Origin: an uncultured Pelagibacteraceae bacterium
GTDB lineage: Bacteria > Pseudomonadota > Alphaproteobacteria > Pelagibacterales > Pelagibacteraceae
Assembly (NCBI GenBank): GCA_902579465.1
Contig: CACHGV010000001.1
Coordinates: 124,001 to 188,000, forward strand
Direction: 5' to 3'
DNA: 64,000 nt
The translations under genes were made by a program, and so were the position numbers. This document shows, piece after piece, positions 43,184 to 54,115 of this stretch. The notes below the pieces were generated by a model. It was given only the letters and a program-made list of their open reading frames with translations. It searched no databases and had not been told where the DNA came from. Within the stretch, counting starts at the first letter, position 1. Each line of letters begins with the position of its first letter.

Positions 43184-44437
43184 ATGAAAAACAAATATTC
43201 AATTTTTTCACTGATTAAAAATGCTTTTTCGCAGCATGAAAACTGGAAACAAGCCTGGGGCAATCCTGAGCCTAAAAAAGAATATGAAGCAGTAATTGTT
43301 GGAGGTGGTGGGCATGGATTAGCAACAGCTTACTATCTTGCAAAAAAACATAACATGAAAAATATTGCGGTTTTAGAAAAAGGTTGGATTGGTGGAGGTA
43401 ATACCGGGAGAAATACAACAATCATAAGATCAAATTATTTATGGGATGCTAGCGCTGGATTGTATGACCATGCTTTAAAAATTTGGGAAAATTTATCTCA
43501 AGAGTTAAATTATAATATAATGTTTAGTCAACGTGGAGTTATGAACTTAGCTCATAACCTTCAAGACGTTAGAGATTTAAAAAGAAGAACTCATGCAAAT
43601 AGGTTAAATGGTATTGATGCTGTTTGGTTAGACACAAAACAAGTTAAGGAATTTTGTCCAATAATAAACATTTCTCAAGATATTAGATATCCTGTACTTG
43701 GTGGAACTTTACAAAGAAGAGCTGGAACTGCAAGACATGACGCTGTTGCATGGGGTTATGCAAGAGGTGCAGATGCAATGGGTGTAGATATAATTCAAAA
43801 TTGTGAAGTTAAAGGAATAAAAAGAAATGGAGACCAAGTTGAAGGACTTGATACAACAAAAGGATTTATCAAAACAAAAAAAATTGGTGTAGTAGCCGCA
43901 GGTCATTCAAGTGTAATTGCTAATATGGCAGGCTTAAAATTACCACTTGAAAGTAAACCATTACAGGCATTAGTCTCAGAACCAGTCAAACCAATAATAG
44001 ATACAGTTGTAATGTCTAATGCTGTCCATGCATATGTTAGTCAATCTGATAAAGGTGAATTAGTAATTGGTGCTGGAACAGATGCTTACATATCTTATAC
44101 ACAAAGAGGAAGTCATGATGTAGTAGAAGGTACCTTAAAAGCTATATTAGAGCTGTACCCTATTTTTAGTAGAATGAAGATGTTAAGACAATGGGGTGGT
44201 ATTGTTGATATTTGCCCGGATGCAAGTCCGATCATTAGCAAAACAAATATAAAAGGTCTTTATTTTAACTGTGGATGGGGAACAGGAGGTTTTAAAGCAA
44301 CGCCTGGATCTGGTGATTTATTTGCTCACACAATTGCTAATGATGAGCCACATAAATTAAATGCAGCATTTAATCTTAACAGATTTGTAAGTGGAGATCT
44401 TGTTGATGAACATGGTGCAGCTGCTGTAGCACACTAA
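43184..44437 (+). CDS. soxB: Sarcosine oxidase beta subunit
   Basis: Part of the heterotetrameric enzyme that demethylates sarcosine to glycine, passing the one-carbon unit to folate. The 417-residue flavoprotein has the dinucleotide motif [21 protein letters not shown] (36-56), [22 protein letters not shown] near 79 (conserved flavin-attachment region) and the C-terminal [22 protein letters not shown]. It begins the soxBDAG operon. No Shine-Dalgarno; the predicted promoter lies 9 bases upstream. The next gene begins in its stop codon (TAATG). Confidence 0.95.
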   Translation: MKNKYSIFSLIKNAFSQHENWKQAWGNPEPKKEYEAVIVGGGGHGLATAYYLAKKHNMKNIAVLEKGWIGGGNTGRNTTIIRSNYLWDASAGLYDHALKIWENLSQELNYNIMFSQRGVMNLAHNLQDVRDLKRRTHANRLNGIDAVWLDTKQVKEFCPIINISQDIRYPVLGGTLQRRAGTARHDAVAWGYARGADAMGVDIIQNCEVKGIKRNGDQVEGLDTTKGFIKTKKIGVVAAGHSSVIANMAGLKLPLESKPLQALVSEPVKPIIDTVVMSNAVHAYVSQSDKGELVIGAGTDAYISYTQRGSHDVVEGTLKAILELYPIFSRMKMLRQWGGIVDICPDASPIISKTNIKGLYFNCGWGTGGFKATPGSGDLFAHTIANDEPHKLNAAFNLNRFVSGDLVDEHGAAAVAH

Positions 44438-44712
44438 TGTTTGTAATAAATTGCCCGTATTGTGGAGAAAGAGACCAAAGTGAGTTTTCATGTGGTGGTG
44501 AAGCTCACATTCTAAGACCAAAACAACCTACAGAGCTAAGTGATGATGAATGGGCAGAATATTTATTTATGAGAAAGAATATTAAAGGTGTTCAGTTTGA
44601 AAGATGGAACCATGCTCATGGATGTAGAAAATGGTTTAATATGGTTAGGGATACATCAAATGACAAAATACATGCAGTTTACAAAATGGGTGAAAAACCT
44701 CCTGTAATTTAA
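44437..44712 (+). CDS. soxD: Sarcosine oxidase delta subunit
   Basis: Small zinc-binding subunit of the sarcosine oxidase complex, 91 residues. Cys6 and Cys9 (INCPYCGERDQSEF) with FSCGGEAHILRP and the HAHGCRKWFNMVRDT segment hold the zinc ligands, as in other SoxD proteins. DDEWAEYLFMRKNIKG is also conserved. The ATG overlaps the soxB stop by 1 base and its TAA is followed at once by the soxA ATG. Confidence 0.95.
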   Translation: MFVINCPYCGERDQSEFSCGGEAHILRPKQPTELSDDEWAEYLFMRKNIKGVQFERWNHAHGCRKWFNMVRDTSNDKIHAVYKMGEKPPVI

Positions 44713-47700
44713 ATGACCAAATATAGAATTAATAAAACAAGATTTGTTGATCAAACAAAAACTGTTTCATTTACTTTTGACGGTAAAAAATATCATGGTT
44801 TTGAGGGTGATACTTTAGCCTCAGCACTTCTTTCAAATGGCATTCATTTAGTTGGCAGAAGTTTTAAGTATCATCGTCCGAGAGGTATAATGTCATGTGG
44901 ATCTGAAGAGCCAAACGCAATATGCCAAATAAATGATAATACTGATTTAACAGAGCCTAATGTAAGAGCTACAGAAATAGAACTTTATGAAGGATTGAAA
45001 GCATCTAGTCAAAATTGTTGGCCAAGTCTTAACTTTGATATAGGTGGAATTAATAACTTAATATCACCATTTATACCAGCAGGTTTTTATTATAAGACTT
45101 TTATGTGGCCTAAAAGTTTTTGGAAAAAAATTTATGAACCATTAATAAGATTGTCTGCAGGCCTAGGCAAATCACCCACAAAACCAGATCCAGACATTTA
45201 TGACCATAAACATGAACATTGTGATGTATTAGTTATTGGAGGTGGGATTTCAGGTATTATATCTGCTAAAATAGCAGCAAAAAATAATTTAAAGACAATA
45301 TTAATCGAAGATAAAAATATACTTGGTGGATCCACAATTTATCAAAATAATAAAAATTTTATAATAGATAATCAAAAATCAAATGAATGGTTAATGAATG
45401 AAATATCAGAATTAGAAAAATTAGATAATTTAATAATAAAAACTAGAACAAGTTTGGCAGCTTTTCATAGTTATAACTACCTTTTGGCCAAAGAAAATAT
45501 ATCAGATCATTTACCATTAGATAAAAAAAATGGCAGTATAAGACAGAGATTATGGAAAATAAGAGCAGATAAAGTAATTGTTGCTGCAGGCGCAATAGAA
45601 AGACCTCTTATATTCAACAACAATGATAGACCGGGAATTATACTTGCTAACTCAGTCAAAAAATATTTAGATTTTTATGGTGTATCCACAGGATTAAATA
45701 ATATTATTTTTACTAACAACGATAGTGCTTATGAAACTGCAGTGTCGTTATTTGAAAAGGGAATATCAGTAAAAATTGTTGATATTAGAAAAAAATCTTC
45801 ATCAAATATTGTTAAAAATGCTGAAGACCTAGGAATTCAAATATATTGGAACTCTACAGTGGTTAATACTTTTGGCTACAAAAAGATAAAATCAATAGAA
45901 ATTATGAATTTATCAGAAGATGGATCGAATGTTACTGGAAATAAACATGAAATTCAGTGTGATTGTTTATCAATAAGTGGAGGTTGGACACCTATGGTAC
46001 ATATGCATACTCAATCAGGAGGAAAATTAGATTTTAGAGAAATAGATCAAGTATTTGTTCCAAGTGAAAAAAGTGAAAATCATATAAATGTTGGATCATG
46101 TAACGGTGATTTTGAATTAGAAGAAATATTTAAAAATACAACTATTAAAGTTAAAAAATTTTTAAACATTAATGAAAGTAGTTTTGATAAAATTTCAGTT
46201 TTATGCTCAAAAGAATTAGAAAAGAAAAATATATGGCTGTTACCAAATACTATTTCAGAGGGTAAAACTAAATCTTTTATAGATTTTCAAAATGATTCAA
46301 CAGCGAAAGATATTAAGTTAGCACTTAGAGAAGGTTTTAAATCAATAGAACATGTAAAGAGATATACGACAACTGGAATGGCCACAGATCAAGGTAAATT
46401 ATCGAATATGCATGCTCTGGGAATTATTGCTGACACGGCTGGAGTAAAAATGGGTACATTAGGTACAACTACTTTTAGACCGCCATTTACACCATTAACT
46501 TTTGGAGCAATTGTAGGAAGAAGTGTTGGAAAATTTTTTGATGTTGTGAGAAAAACCTCAATTCATGAATGGCACGTTCAAAATAATGCAAAATTTGAAA
46601 ACGTTGGGCAATGGAAAAGACCATGGTACTACCCTATTAATAACGAAAATCTTCATGAAGCAGTTCAAAGAGAAAGTAAAGCTGCAAGAGATAGTGCTGG
46701 AATTTTAGATGCTTCTACATTAGGAAAAATAGATATTCAGGGATCTGATGCTTCTGAATTTTTAAACAGAGTTTATACAAATGCTTGGTCAAAATTAGGA
46801 ATTGGGAAATGCCGTTATGGTTTAATGTTAAATGAAGATGGTATGGTTTATGATGATGGTGTAACCACGAGATTGGGTGAAAATCATTATCTAATGACCA
46901 CAACTACTGGTGGCGCATCAAATGTTCTCTCTAAACTTGAAGACTATTTACAAACAGAATGGCCAGAATTAGATGTTTACTTAACGTCTGTTACTGATCA
47001 CTATTCTACAGCGAGTATTTGTGGTCCAAATTCAAGAAAAATATTGAAAAAATTATTTCCTAATAAAGATTTTAGTGATGAAACCTTTCCCCACATGTCT
47101 TACCAAGATGCAATAATTGACAAAATTGAATGTAGAATAATGAGAATAAGTTTCACAGGAGAGCTTAGTTATGAAATTAATATAGAGTCAAAATATGGTA
47201 AATCATTATGGGAAAACTGTATTAAGGCAGGAGAGGAATACAAAATTACTCCTTATGGAACAGAAACAATGCATTTATTGAGGGCTGAAAAGGGATTTAT
47301 TATTGTTGGCCAAGATACAGATGGAACTATGACTCCAATTGATCTTCAGATGGATTGGATAGTTAGTAAAAAAAAATATGACTTTATAGGTAAAAGATCA
47401 CTTTATAGAAGTGATACAATAAGAGAGGATAGAAAACAGCTTGTTGGATTACTTACAGATGACCCCAATGAAATATTGGAAGAAGGTGCTCAAATAGTTT
47501 CTGAATTAGATAAGAAACCTTTCGAAATGATTGGACATGTAACGTCAAGCTATTTTAGCCCTAATTTAAATAAATCGATTGCACTAGCAGTTGTTAAAGG
47601 TGGAAAAAAGATGAAAGGTCAAAAGCTTTTTGTTCCTATGGAAAACAAAAATATCAATGTAACAGTTTCAGATTTTATTTTTTTAGATAAAGAAAACAAG

Positions 47701-47715
47701 AGGATCAATGCTTAA
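44713..47715 (+). CDS. soxA: Sarcosine oxidase alpha subunit
   Basis: The large subunit (1000 residues) that binds NAD+ and folate. N-terminus: a ferredoxin-like fold (VSFTFDGKKYHGFEGDTLASALL, RSFKYHRPRGIMSCGSEEPNA) without a cysteine cluster. Middle: Rossmann fold CDVLVIGGGISGIISAKIAAKN near 175 and VIVAAGAIERPLIFNNNDRPG. C-terminus (about 620-1000): a GcvT-type aminomethyltransferase domain (HAVQRESKAARDSAGILDASTLGKIDI, PYGTETMHLLRAEKGFIIVGQDTDGTMTP) that loads the one-carbon unit on tetrahydrofolate. It overlaps soxG by 8 bases. Confidence 0.95.
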   Translation: MTKYRINKTRFVDQTKTVSFTFDGKKYHGFEGDTLASALLSNGIHLVGRSFKYHRPRGIMSCGSEEPNAICQINDNTDLTEPNVRATEIELYEGLKASSQNCWPSLNFDIGGINNLISPFIPAGFYYKTFMWPKSFWKKIYEPLIRLSAGLGKSPTKPDPDIYDHKHEHCDVLVIGGGISGIISAKIAAKNNLKTILIEDKNILGGSTIYQNNKNFIIDNQKSNEWLMNEISELEKLDNLIIKTRTSLAAFHSYNYLLAKENISDHLPLDKKNGSIRQRLWKIRADKVIVAAGAIERPLIFNNNDRPGIILANSVKKYLDFYGVSTGLNNIIFTNNDSAYETAVSLFEKGISVKIVDIRKKSSSNIVKNAEDLGIQIYWNSTVVNTFGYKKIKSIEIMNLSEDGSNVTGNKHEIQCDCLSISGGWTPMVHMHTQSGGKLDFREIDQVFVPSEKSENHINVGSCNGDFELEEIFKNTTIKVKKFLNINESSFDKISVLCSKELEKKNIWLLPNTISEGKTKSFIDFQNDSTAKDIKLALREGFKSIEHVKRYTTTGMATDQGKLSNMHALGIIADTAGVKMGTLGTTTFRPPFTPLTFGAIVGRSVGKFFDVVRKTSIHEWHVQNNAKFENVGQWKRPWYYPINNENLHEAVQRESKAARDSAGILDASTLGKIDIQGSDASEFLNRVYTNAWSKLGIGKCRYGLMLNEDGMVYDDGVTTRLGENHYLMTTTTGGASNVLSKLEDYLQTEWPELDVYLTSVTDHYSTASICGPNSRKILKKLFPNKDFSDETFPHMSYQDAIIDKIECRIMRISFTGELSYEINIESKYGKSLWENCIKAGEEYKITPYGTETMHLLRAEKGFIIVGQDTDGTMTPIDLQMDWIVSKKKYDFIGKRSLYRSDTIREDRKQLVGLLTDDPNEILEEGAQIVSELDKKPFEMIGHVTSSYFSPNLNKSIALAVVKGGKKMKGQKLFVPMENKNINVTVSDFIFLDKENKRINA

Positions 47716-48253
47716 TCCAGAATATCCTAACTTTGAAAAAAAATCATTAGATGATCTTGAGTTAACATTATCTGAGCCAATTAAAAAAATAAATATTAGA
47801 GGAAAAAAAAAGGAATTTTTTACAAAAGTTGGAAAGATTTTATCAATTATCTTACCAACTGAACCAAATACTAGTTCATCAAATCAGCAATTTAATGCTC
47901 TTTGGCTAAGTCCAGATGAATGGTTAGTATGTTTTAATGAAGAGAATAACAATGTTTACAATAATCTTTTTAACGAAATTTCTAGATTAAATTTTGGCTC
48001 AATAGTTGATGTTTCTAATCAATGGATATGTATTAATATAAAGGGCAAAAAGACTTTTGATTTGCTTTCATCAGGGTCTCCTTTTAACTTCAATAATTTT
48101 AAAAATACCAAAAATTCTGTAACACAAACATTGCTAAATCATACAGATGTAATTATTCATCATGCTGAAATAAATGAAATAAATCTTTTTGTGAGAAGAT
48201 CATTCTCAGAAGATTTATGGTTGTGGATTAAGGATAGCGCTAGGTTTATCTAA
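47708..48253 (+). CDS. soxG: Sarcosine oxidase gamma subunit
   Basis: Completes the heterotetramer; the fold is GcvT-like but non-catalytic. In 181 residues: LSEPIKKINIRGKKKEFFTKVGKIL, ALWLSPDEWLVCFNEEN near 68 (the conserved LGPDEWL block), VDVSNQWICINIKGKKTFDLLSSG and HHAEINEINLFVRRSFSEDLWLWI. Both strands code at its end: the last 39 bases overlap the convergent MATE gene. Confidence 0.92.
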   Translation: MLNPEYPNFEKKSLDDLELTLSEPIKKINIRGKKKEFFTKVGKILSIILPTEPNTSSSNQQFNALWLSPDEWLVCFNEENNNVYNNLFNEISRLNFGSIVDVSNQWICINIKGKKTFDLLSSGSPFNFNNFKNTKNSVTQTLLNHTDVIIHHAEINEINLFVRRSFSEDLWLWIKDSARFI

Positions 48254-49576
48254 TTTTTTTTTTATATAATAGCTTACATAACTAAATAATAGTATCGAAA
48301 GCGTCCATTGAAAAATAAACCACAGCCAAAAGAAACTATCAAAATCTGCAGATAGATATTTGGCTAAATAAAAAACACAAATTGGAACAAGAACATTTCG
48401 TAACATATTATTTATCATTGCATAATTAGATTTTTTTAATCCCATAAAAAAACCATTTGATAAAAAGAAAATTGGATATGCGGGTAAAATAAATGCTGCA
48501 ATTTTTAAGTATCTACGTCCATATTCTAAAACAGTTTCATCATTAGAGAAAAGCCTTGGTATTATATCTGCTGTGAAATAAACTAATATACCAGAAAAAA
48601 TCATTAATAAAAGACCATATTTAACAGATACAAAATAAGTCTCTTTAACTCTCTCAAAGTGATTAGCACCATAATTTTGAGCTATAATTGAAATAATTGC
48701 AGTATTAATTCCTAATATAGGAAGTAAAACAACTTGCTCTATTCTTGTAGCTGCACCATAACCAGCTACTGCTAATTCACTTGTTTGACCAACATAAGTA
48801 AATATAAATGTAGCAGCAACTGCATATCCACATATGGCAATTGATATTGGCATTGATTGAAAAAATATATTTTTTAAGAATGTTAATTTAATTATAAAAA
48901 ATTCCTTGGTAATTTTTTTTACTCTTGGATTTTGTAAGACTTTATATAGAATAATCGCGAATGCTATAAATTGAGCAATTATTGTAGATAGACCTATCCC
49001 CATCATACCAAAAGCAGGAATGAATAGAAAACCAAATATTAGTACTGGATTTAAAATTATATTTAGAAGAAAACTTAAAACCAAAACATTTCTGTATGTT
49101 TTAGTATCTCCTTCTGCATGTAATAAAGAGTTAAGTGATACAACAAGGAAAAAAAGAAACGATCCATAAAACATAATATTTGTATATTGTAGCCCTAAAT
49201 TTGTAATTTCTTCAGTCGAACCCATTATGTTAAAAACTCTTTCAGCAAAATATAAACCTATAACTGTAATAAAAACTGATATTATCAGTCCATAGATAAT
49301 AATGTGGGTAAAATAATAAGAGATATTTTTTTCATTTTTTTCCCCAATACTATTACCTATTAATGAGGTTCCCCCAACTGTTACTCCAATTGATGTTGCT
49401 ACAATTATAAAATAGATTGGAAATGATTTACTGAGAGCCGAAAGTGCTTCTGGTGAGATTAATCCTGAATAAAAAGTATCAACAATATTGTATAAGGTTT
49501 GAAAAAGTGTACCTACACTTGCTGGTATTGCGAGTTTTCTAACAAGTAAAGGTATATTTTCTTTTAGCAAATCCAT
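48215..49576 (-). CDS. MATE-family efflux transporter
   Basis: An inner-membrane exporter of 453 residues with twelve hydrophobic segments in two homologous bundles. Family marks: LAIPASVGTLFQTLYNIVDTFYSGLISPEALSALS at the start, GVTVGGTSLIGNSIGEKN near 66 and VAGYGAATRIEQVVLLPILGINTAIISIIAQNYGA near 270-305. MATE proteins exchange Na+ or H+ for cationic drugs or metabolites; the substrate is unknown. It ends 39 bases inside soxG and stands alone upstream (15 bp to the TrhO gene stop). Confidence 0.9.
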   Translation of the reverse strand: MDLLKENIPLLVRKLAIPASVGTLFQTLYNIVDTFYSGLISPEALSALSKSFPIYFIIVATSIGVTVGGTSLIGNSIGEKNEKNISYYFTHIIIYGLIISVFITVIGLYFAERVFNIMGSTEEITNLGLQYTNIMFYGSFLFFLVVSLNSLLHAEGDTKTYRNVLVLSFLLNIILNPVLIFGFLFIPAFGMMGIGLSTIIAQFIAFAIILYKVLQNPRVKKITKEFFIIKLTFLKNIFFQSMPISIAICGYAVAATFIFTYVGQTSELAVAGYGAATRIEQVVLLPILGINTAIISIIAQNYGANHFERVKETYFVSVKYGLLLMIFSGILVYFTADIIPRLFSNDETVLEYGRRYLKIAAFILPAYPIFFLSNGFFMGLKKSNYAMINNMLRNVLVPICVFYLAKYLSADFDSFFWLWFIFQWTLSILLFSYVSYYIKKKLDKPSAILNPQP

Positions 49577-49591
49577 AAAGTTATAATTTAA

Positions 49592-50494
49592 TTAATATTC
49601 TTTTTTAAAGATATGTCTCTTGCTAGTTTTTTTTGCAAGTATTATTTGTTTTTGTCTCATTGCAAATCTTGATTTTTGATCATCTGTTAAGTGATCGTGA
49701 CATTTTGGACAATGAATGCCTTCTAAATATTTAGAAGATTTTTTTTCTTTAACAGAAAGAGGCTTTCTGCATCCACTACAAACTGAATAACTGCCCTGCT
49801 TTAAACCATGTTTTATTGAAACTCTATTGTCAAAAACAAAACATTCACCACTCCATTGACTATTTTTTCTATCAATATTATTCAGATAATTAATAATTCC
49901 ACCTTTTAAAACATATACATTTTTAAAACCCTTTTTTTTCAAATAAATATTTGCTTTTTCGCATCTGATACCACCAGTGCAAAACATTGCTATATTTTCA
50001 CTTTTTTTAAATTGATTTAAATATTTAGGAAATTGACGAAAGTTTTCTACATTTGGATTTAAAGATTTTTTAAAAGTTCCCACATCATACTCAAAAGATT
50101 TCCGTGTATCTATCACAACCGTATCATTTTTTTTAATTATTTTATTCCATTCTCTTGGATTAAGGTTGTTCTTGGGATATTTGTAGTTTTTAACTTTAAA
50201 ACCCATTGGAACAACTTCCTTTTTAATTTTAACTTTTGGTTTATGAAATGGATTAAATTTACTATTAGAATTATTTTCTGAATTATATTTTTTAATAGAT
50301 AATATTTTTTTTAAAAGTTTATTAAATTTTAAAAGGTTATTATTTTTGGCTGAAATTGTTCCATTTACACCCTCTGATGAAATAATTATTGTTCCACTAA
50401 TTCCATAATCTTTTAGATTATTCTCTATCTTTTTTTTTAATTTTTTTAGATTATTAATTTTTTTAAATTTATAAAAACCAAAAATATTAAACAT
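49592..50494 (-). CDS. trhO: tRNA uridine(34) hydroxylase TrhO (rhodanese-like)
   Basis: The YceA/UPF0176 family adds a 5-hydroxyl group to wobble U34 of certain tRNAs. The 300-residue protein has an N-terminal domain with GISGTIIISSEGVNGTISA (31-50), a rhodanese domain with VVIDTRKSFEYDVGTF and the active Cys172 in MFCTGGIRCEKA, and a C-terminal cysteine pair set (VCSGCRKPLS, IHCPKCHDHL) seen in many members. It shares a base with the upstream O-methyltransferase stop. Confidence 0.93.
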   Translation of the reverse strand: MFNIFGFYKFKKINNLKKLKKKIENNLKDYGISGTIIISSEGVNGTISAKNNNLLKFNKLLKKILSIKKYNSENNSNSKFNPFHKPKVKIKKEVVPMGFKVKNYKYPKNNLNPREWNKIIKKNDTVVIDTRKSFEYDVGTFKKSLNPNVENFRQFPKYLNQFKKSENIAMFCTGGIRCEKANIYLKKKGFKNVYVLKGGIINYLNNIDRKNSQWSGECFVFDNRVSIKHGLKQGSYSVCSGCRKPLSVKEKKSSKYLEGIHCPKCHDHLTDDQKSRFAMRQKQIILAKKTSKRHIFKKEY

Positions 50495-51144
50495 TATAAA
50501 ACTCTACAAACAGTCATTCCATCACCCAATGGGATAATTATTTGTTCTACCCTTTCATCACTTGAAACATACTCATTTAATTCTCTTATATTTAATGTAA
50601 ATTTATCCATTTTATCCTCATCTACGACTTCACCATGCCATAAAACATTATCAATGATGATTAAACCACCTTTATTAATCATCTTAATTGATTTTTCATA
50701 ATATTCTTTATAGTTGAGCTTATCTGCATCAATAAAAACCATATCATATTTTTGGTTTTTTAATTCATCTAAACTATCTAGTGCTGGTTTGACAATTGTT
50801 TGAATTTTTTTATCTTGTTTAGCTTTCTTAAAAAAATTTACTGCAATCTTGCTTGTCTCTTTGTTTTTATCAAGTGCAGTAATTTTTCCATCCTCTGGTA
50901 GTGCAAGAGCAATAGAAAGTGCACTTAAACCAGTAAAAGTTCCAATCTCAAGCACATTTTTTATATTAGATATTTTTATTATTAAATGGAGAAAATGACA
51001 TTGAGATATCGCTACTTGCATTCTCTTTTCATTTCCAAGTGTGTTATTGTAATCTATGATTTCTTTTTGAACTGGACTTAGTTTAAAACTAAAATTATAT
51101 ATATATTTTTCAATTTTTTCAGAAATTTCAATGTTCTTACCCAT
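50494..51144 (-). CDS. O-methyltransferase (catechol/caffeoyl-CoA type)
   Basis: A 216-residue class I methyltransferase. SAM motif VLEIGTFTGLSALSIALALPEDGKITALDK near 60-88, metal-binding Asp in MVFIDADKLNYKEYY and the second metal pair IIIDNVLWHGEVVD near 155. These are the marks of the cation-dependent family that methylates catechol-like or phenolic hydroxyls; in some bacteria relatives act on tRNA 5-hydroxyuridine (TrmR). Since it is joined to trhO, whose product is 5-hydroxyuridine in tRNA, a TrmR-like tRNA wobble-methylation role is a reasonable inference. Confidence 0.85.
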   Translation of the reverse strand: MGKNIEISEKIEKYIYNFSFKLSPVQKEIIDYNNTLGNEKRMQVAISQCHFLHLIIKISNIKNVLEIGTFTGLSALSIALALPEDGKITALDKNKETSKIAVNFFKKAKQDKKIQTIVKPALDSLDELKNQKYDMVFIDADKLNYKEYYEKSIKMINKGGLIIIDNVLWHGEVVDEDKMDKFTLNIRELNEYVSSDERVEQIIIPLGDGMTVCRVL

Positions 51145-51182
51145 CTATTTTAACTATATAATGACTATAAGTTTCGTTAAAA

Positions 51183-52658
51183 TTAAAGTTTCTTCTTTAA
51201 TAATTCATTAATTAATTGAGGGTTAGCTTTTCCACCAGAAGCTTTCATTGCTTGCCCCACAAAAAAACCGAATAGCTTTTCTTTTCCTTGTTTATATTCA
51301 ATGGCTTTTTCTCTGTTATCGTTGATTATTTTATCAATTAATGCCTCTAGTGCTTTTGGATTACTTTCTTGCTTTAACCCTTTTTCCTCAACAATTATTT
51401 GAGGGTCTATGTCACCATCCATCATTAATTCAAATATTGTCTTAGCAATTTTGCCTGAAATAGTTCCGTTTTTAATTAAATTAATCAATTTTGCTAAATT
51501 TTTTGCACTTATTGGACTATGAGCAATTTCAATATTTTTATTATTTAAAACAGCAAATAATTCTCCTGTAATCCAATTTACTGCTAATTTCATATCACGG
51601 TTTTTACCCATTTTAGCAACAACTTCTTCGAAATATTTAGCTGTATCAATATCAGATACTAATATAGTTGCTTCATAAGAAGAAATTTTAAACTCATCAA
51701 TAAACCTTTTCTTTTTGTCATCCGGTAATTCAGGGATTTCAGATTTTAATTGATCAATAAATTCGTCCGTAATTTCTAGTGGAAGTAAATCTGGATCTGG
51801 AAAGTATCTATAATCATGAGCATCTTCTTTAGACCTCATTGACCTTGTTTCATTTTTTTTTGTATCAAAAAGTCTTGTTTCTTGATCTATTTCTTCACCT
51901 TCTTCTATTAAATCAACTTGTCTATTTGCTTCATAAATAATTGCCATTTGCATGAACTTTATAGAATTGACATTTTTTATCTCACATCTTGTTCCTAAAT
52001 CTGTTGAGCCTTTTATTCTTACCGACACATTAACATCAGCTCTCAATGATCCCTCTTGCATATTCCCATCACAAGTTCCTAAATATCTCATAATTGATCT
52101 TAGTTTTTTTATATAAGCATTCACTTCATCTGGTGATCTTAGATCAGGCTTACTAACAATCTCCATTAGAGCTACACCCGATCTATTAAGATCAACTAAT
52201 GTATTACTCGGATCAACATCATGAATACTTTTTCCTGCATCCTGCTCTAAATGTAATCTTTCTATTCCAACATGTTTTTGACCTTCAGGCATATCCAAAA
52301 TAACATTACCCTCACCCACAATTGGATATTTATATTGTGAAATTTGATACCCCTGAGGTAAATCTGCGTAAAAATAATTCTTTCTATCAAAAACAGATTT
52401 ATTATTAATCTTAGCTTTTAAACCAATGCCAGTTTTTATAGCTTGTTTAACACAATATTCATTAATTACTGGAAGCATTCCTGGGAATGCTGCATCAACT
52501 AAACTTACTTGAGTGTTAGGTTCAGCACCAAATTTTGTAGAGGAAGATGAAAAAAGTTTTGAATTTGATGTTACTTGAGCATGGACTTCAAGCCCTATAA
52601 CAACTTCATAAACATTGTCATTTCGCTCAATTAAATATTCCGAATTATTTTTAGACAT
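51183..52658 (-). CDS. gatB: Asp-tRNA(Asn)/Glu-tRNA(Gln) amidotransferase subunit B
   Basis: With GatA and GatC converts Glu-tRNA(Gln), and possibly Asp-tRNA(Asn), to the amidated form. The track start at 52673 is a TTG; the ATG at 52658 shares its A with the gatA stop (TAATG) and gives 491 residues. Motifs: [38 protein letters not shown] near 84, [17 protein letters not shown] and the C-terminal YqeY-like tail ending [25 protein letters not shown] that reads the tRNA. Confidence 0.96.
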   Translation of the reverse strand: MSKNNSEYLIERNDNVYEVVIGLEVHAQVTSNSKLFSSSSTKFGAEPNTQVSLVDAAFPGMLPVINEYCVKQAIKTGIGLKAKINNKSVFDRKNYFYADLPQGYQISQYKYPIVGEGNVILDMPEGQKHVGIERLHLEQDAGKSIHDVDPSNTLVDLNRSGVALMEIVSKPDLRSPDEVNAYIKKLRSIMRYLGTCDGNMQEGSLRADVNVSVRIKGSTDLGTRCEIKNVNSIKFMQMAIIYEANRQVDLIEEGEEIDQETRLFDTKKNETRSMRSKEDAHDYRYFPDPDLLPLEITDEFIDQLKSEIPELPDDKKKRFIDEFKISSYEATILVSDIDTAKYFEEVVAKMGKNRDMKLAVNWITGELFAVLNNKNIEIAHSPISAKNLAKLINLIKNGTISGKIAKTIFELMMDGDIDPQIIVEEKGLKQESNPKALEALIDKIINDNREKAIEYKQGKEKLFGFFVGQAMKASGGKANPQLINELLKKKL

Positions 52659-54115
52659 TATTCTATCCACCAATCAGTTATATTATTTTTATAATTAATT
52701 TTTTCCTCCATTGAATAGGCAATATTTAAAACTGTTTGTTCATCAAACGGTTTACCTATTATTTGTAATCCTAATGGATAATTATTTTTATCTGCACCTG
52801 CTGGTATTGAAATTCCAGGTAAACCCGCAAGATTTACTGGAACAGTAAATATATCATTTAAATACATTGAAACTGGATCATTAGATTTTTCTCCAATTTT
52901 AAATGCAGAACTAGGTGTTGATGGTGTCAAAATAGCATCAACTTTATTATAAGCTTGATCAAAATCTTGTTTAATTAATTGTCTAACCTTTTGAGCTTTA
53001 AGATAGTAAGCATCATAATATCCAGAAGATAAAACATAGGTGCCTATCATTATTCTTCTCTTTACCTCTTCACCAAAACCTTCTGATCTAGTCTTTTCAT
53101 ACATATCAATTAAACTTTCTCCGGAAGATCTTAGACCATATTTAACACCATCATATCTTGCTAAATTAGATGATGCTTCAGCTGGCGCTACAATATAGTA
53201 AGTAGGTAAAGCATAACTTGTGTGGGGTAAAGAAATATCAATTATTTCAGCACCACAATCTTTTGCATATTCAATACCTTTTTTCCAAAGCTTCTCAATT
53301 TCGTCTGGCATCCCATCAACTCTGTATTCTTTTGGAATTCCAATTTTTATACCTTTGATATTTCTTGTTAACTCTGATGAATAATTATTTCTTTTAAAAT
53401 CAATTGAGGTTGAATCTTTTTTATCAAATGATGAGATAACTTCTAAAAGAATGGAGCTATCTTTGACATCTTTGCTCATAGGACCTGCTTGATCTAAAGA
53501 TGATGCAAAAGCAACAATTCCATATCTTGAACAACTGCCATAAGTTGGTTTTAGGCCTACAGTTCCAGTAAAGGAGGCTGGCTGCCTAATAGATCCACCT
53601 GTGTCAGTACCAATTGTTACGGGTGTTAAATTAGCTGCTAAAGCCGATGAAGAACCACCTGATGATCCACCTGGAACTAAATCTTTTGCAATTGGGTTTT
53701 GAACATTACCAAAAAAACTTGTTTCATTAGATGAGCCCATTGCAAATTCATCACAATTAAGTTTGCCGAGTAGAATACCACCTTCATTCCATATATTTTG
53801 TGTTACAGTAGATTCGTAGCTGGGAACAAAATTATTTAAGATATTGCTTCCAGCTGTTGTTCTTACTTCATTTGTACAAAATAGATCTTTTACAGCAATT
53901 GGAATTCCTGGAAGTTTTAAATCAAAGTTTGGTTTGTTATCAAACTCTTTTGAAAGTTTGAGACATTTTTCAAAATTTTCAGTTACGTATGCATTTAGTT
54001 TTTTTGACTTTTCAGATCTATCAACAAAAGATTTTGCAACTTCATTTGATGATATTTTCTTTTCTTTTATATTTTTAATTAATTCAAATAGACTTAAAGA
54101 TGTTATTTCTGTCAT
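52658..54115 (-). CDS. gatA: Glutamyl-tRNA amidotransferase subunit A
   Basis: Amidase subunit that releases ammonia from glutamine for GatB. The 485 residues hold the amidase-signature triad: Lys76 (PIAVKDLF), cis-Ser151 in [14 protein letters not shown] and Ser175 in [49 protein letters not shown] near 335 is typical of GatA. It sits between gatC (1-base overlap) and gatB. Length is normal. Confidence 0.97.
   Translation of the reverse strand: MTEITSLSLFELIKNIKEKKISSNEVAKSFVDRSEKSKKLNAYVTENFEKCLKLSKEFDNKPNFDLKLPGIPIAVKDLFCTNEVRTTAGSNILNNFVPSYESTVTQNIWNEGGILLGKLNCDEFAMGSSNETSFFGNVQNPIAKDLVPGGSSGGSSSALAANLTPVTIGTDTGGSIRQPASFTGTVGLKPTYGSCSRYGIVAFASSLDQAGPMSKDVKDSSILLEVISSFDKKDSTSIDFKRNNYSSELTRNIKGIKIGIPKEYRVDGMPDEIEKLWKKGIEYAKDCGAEIIDISLPHTSYALPTYYIVAPAEASSNLARYDGVKYGLRSSGESLIDMYEKTRSEGFGEEVKRRIMIGTYVLSSGYYDAYYLKAQKVRQLIKQDFDQAYNKVDAILTPSTPSSAFKIGEKSNDPVSMYLNDIFTVPVNLAGLPGISIPAGADKNNYPLGLQIIGKPFDEQTVLNIAYSMEEKINYKNNITDWWIE

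Noticed and set aside
52659-52673. TTG start for gatB
   Set aside because: ATG 52658 overlaps the gatA stop in the usual TAATG way and needs no rare start.
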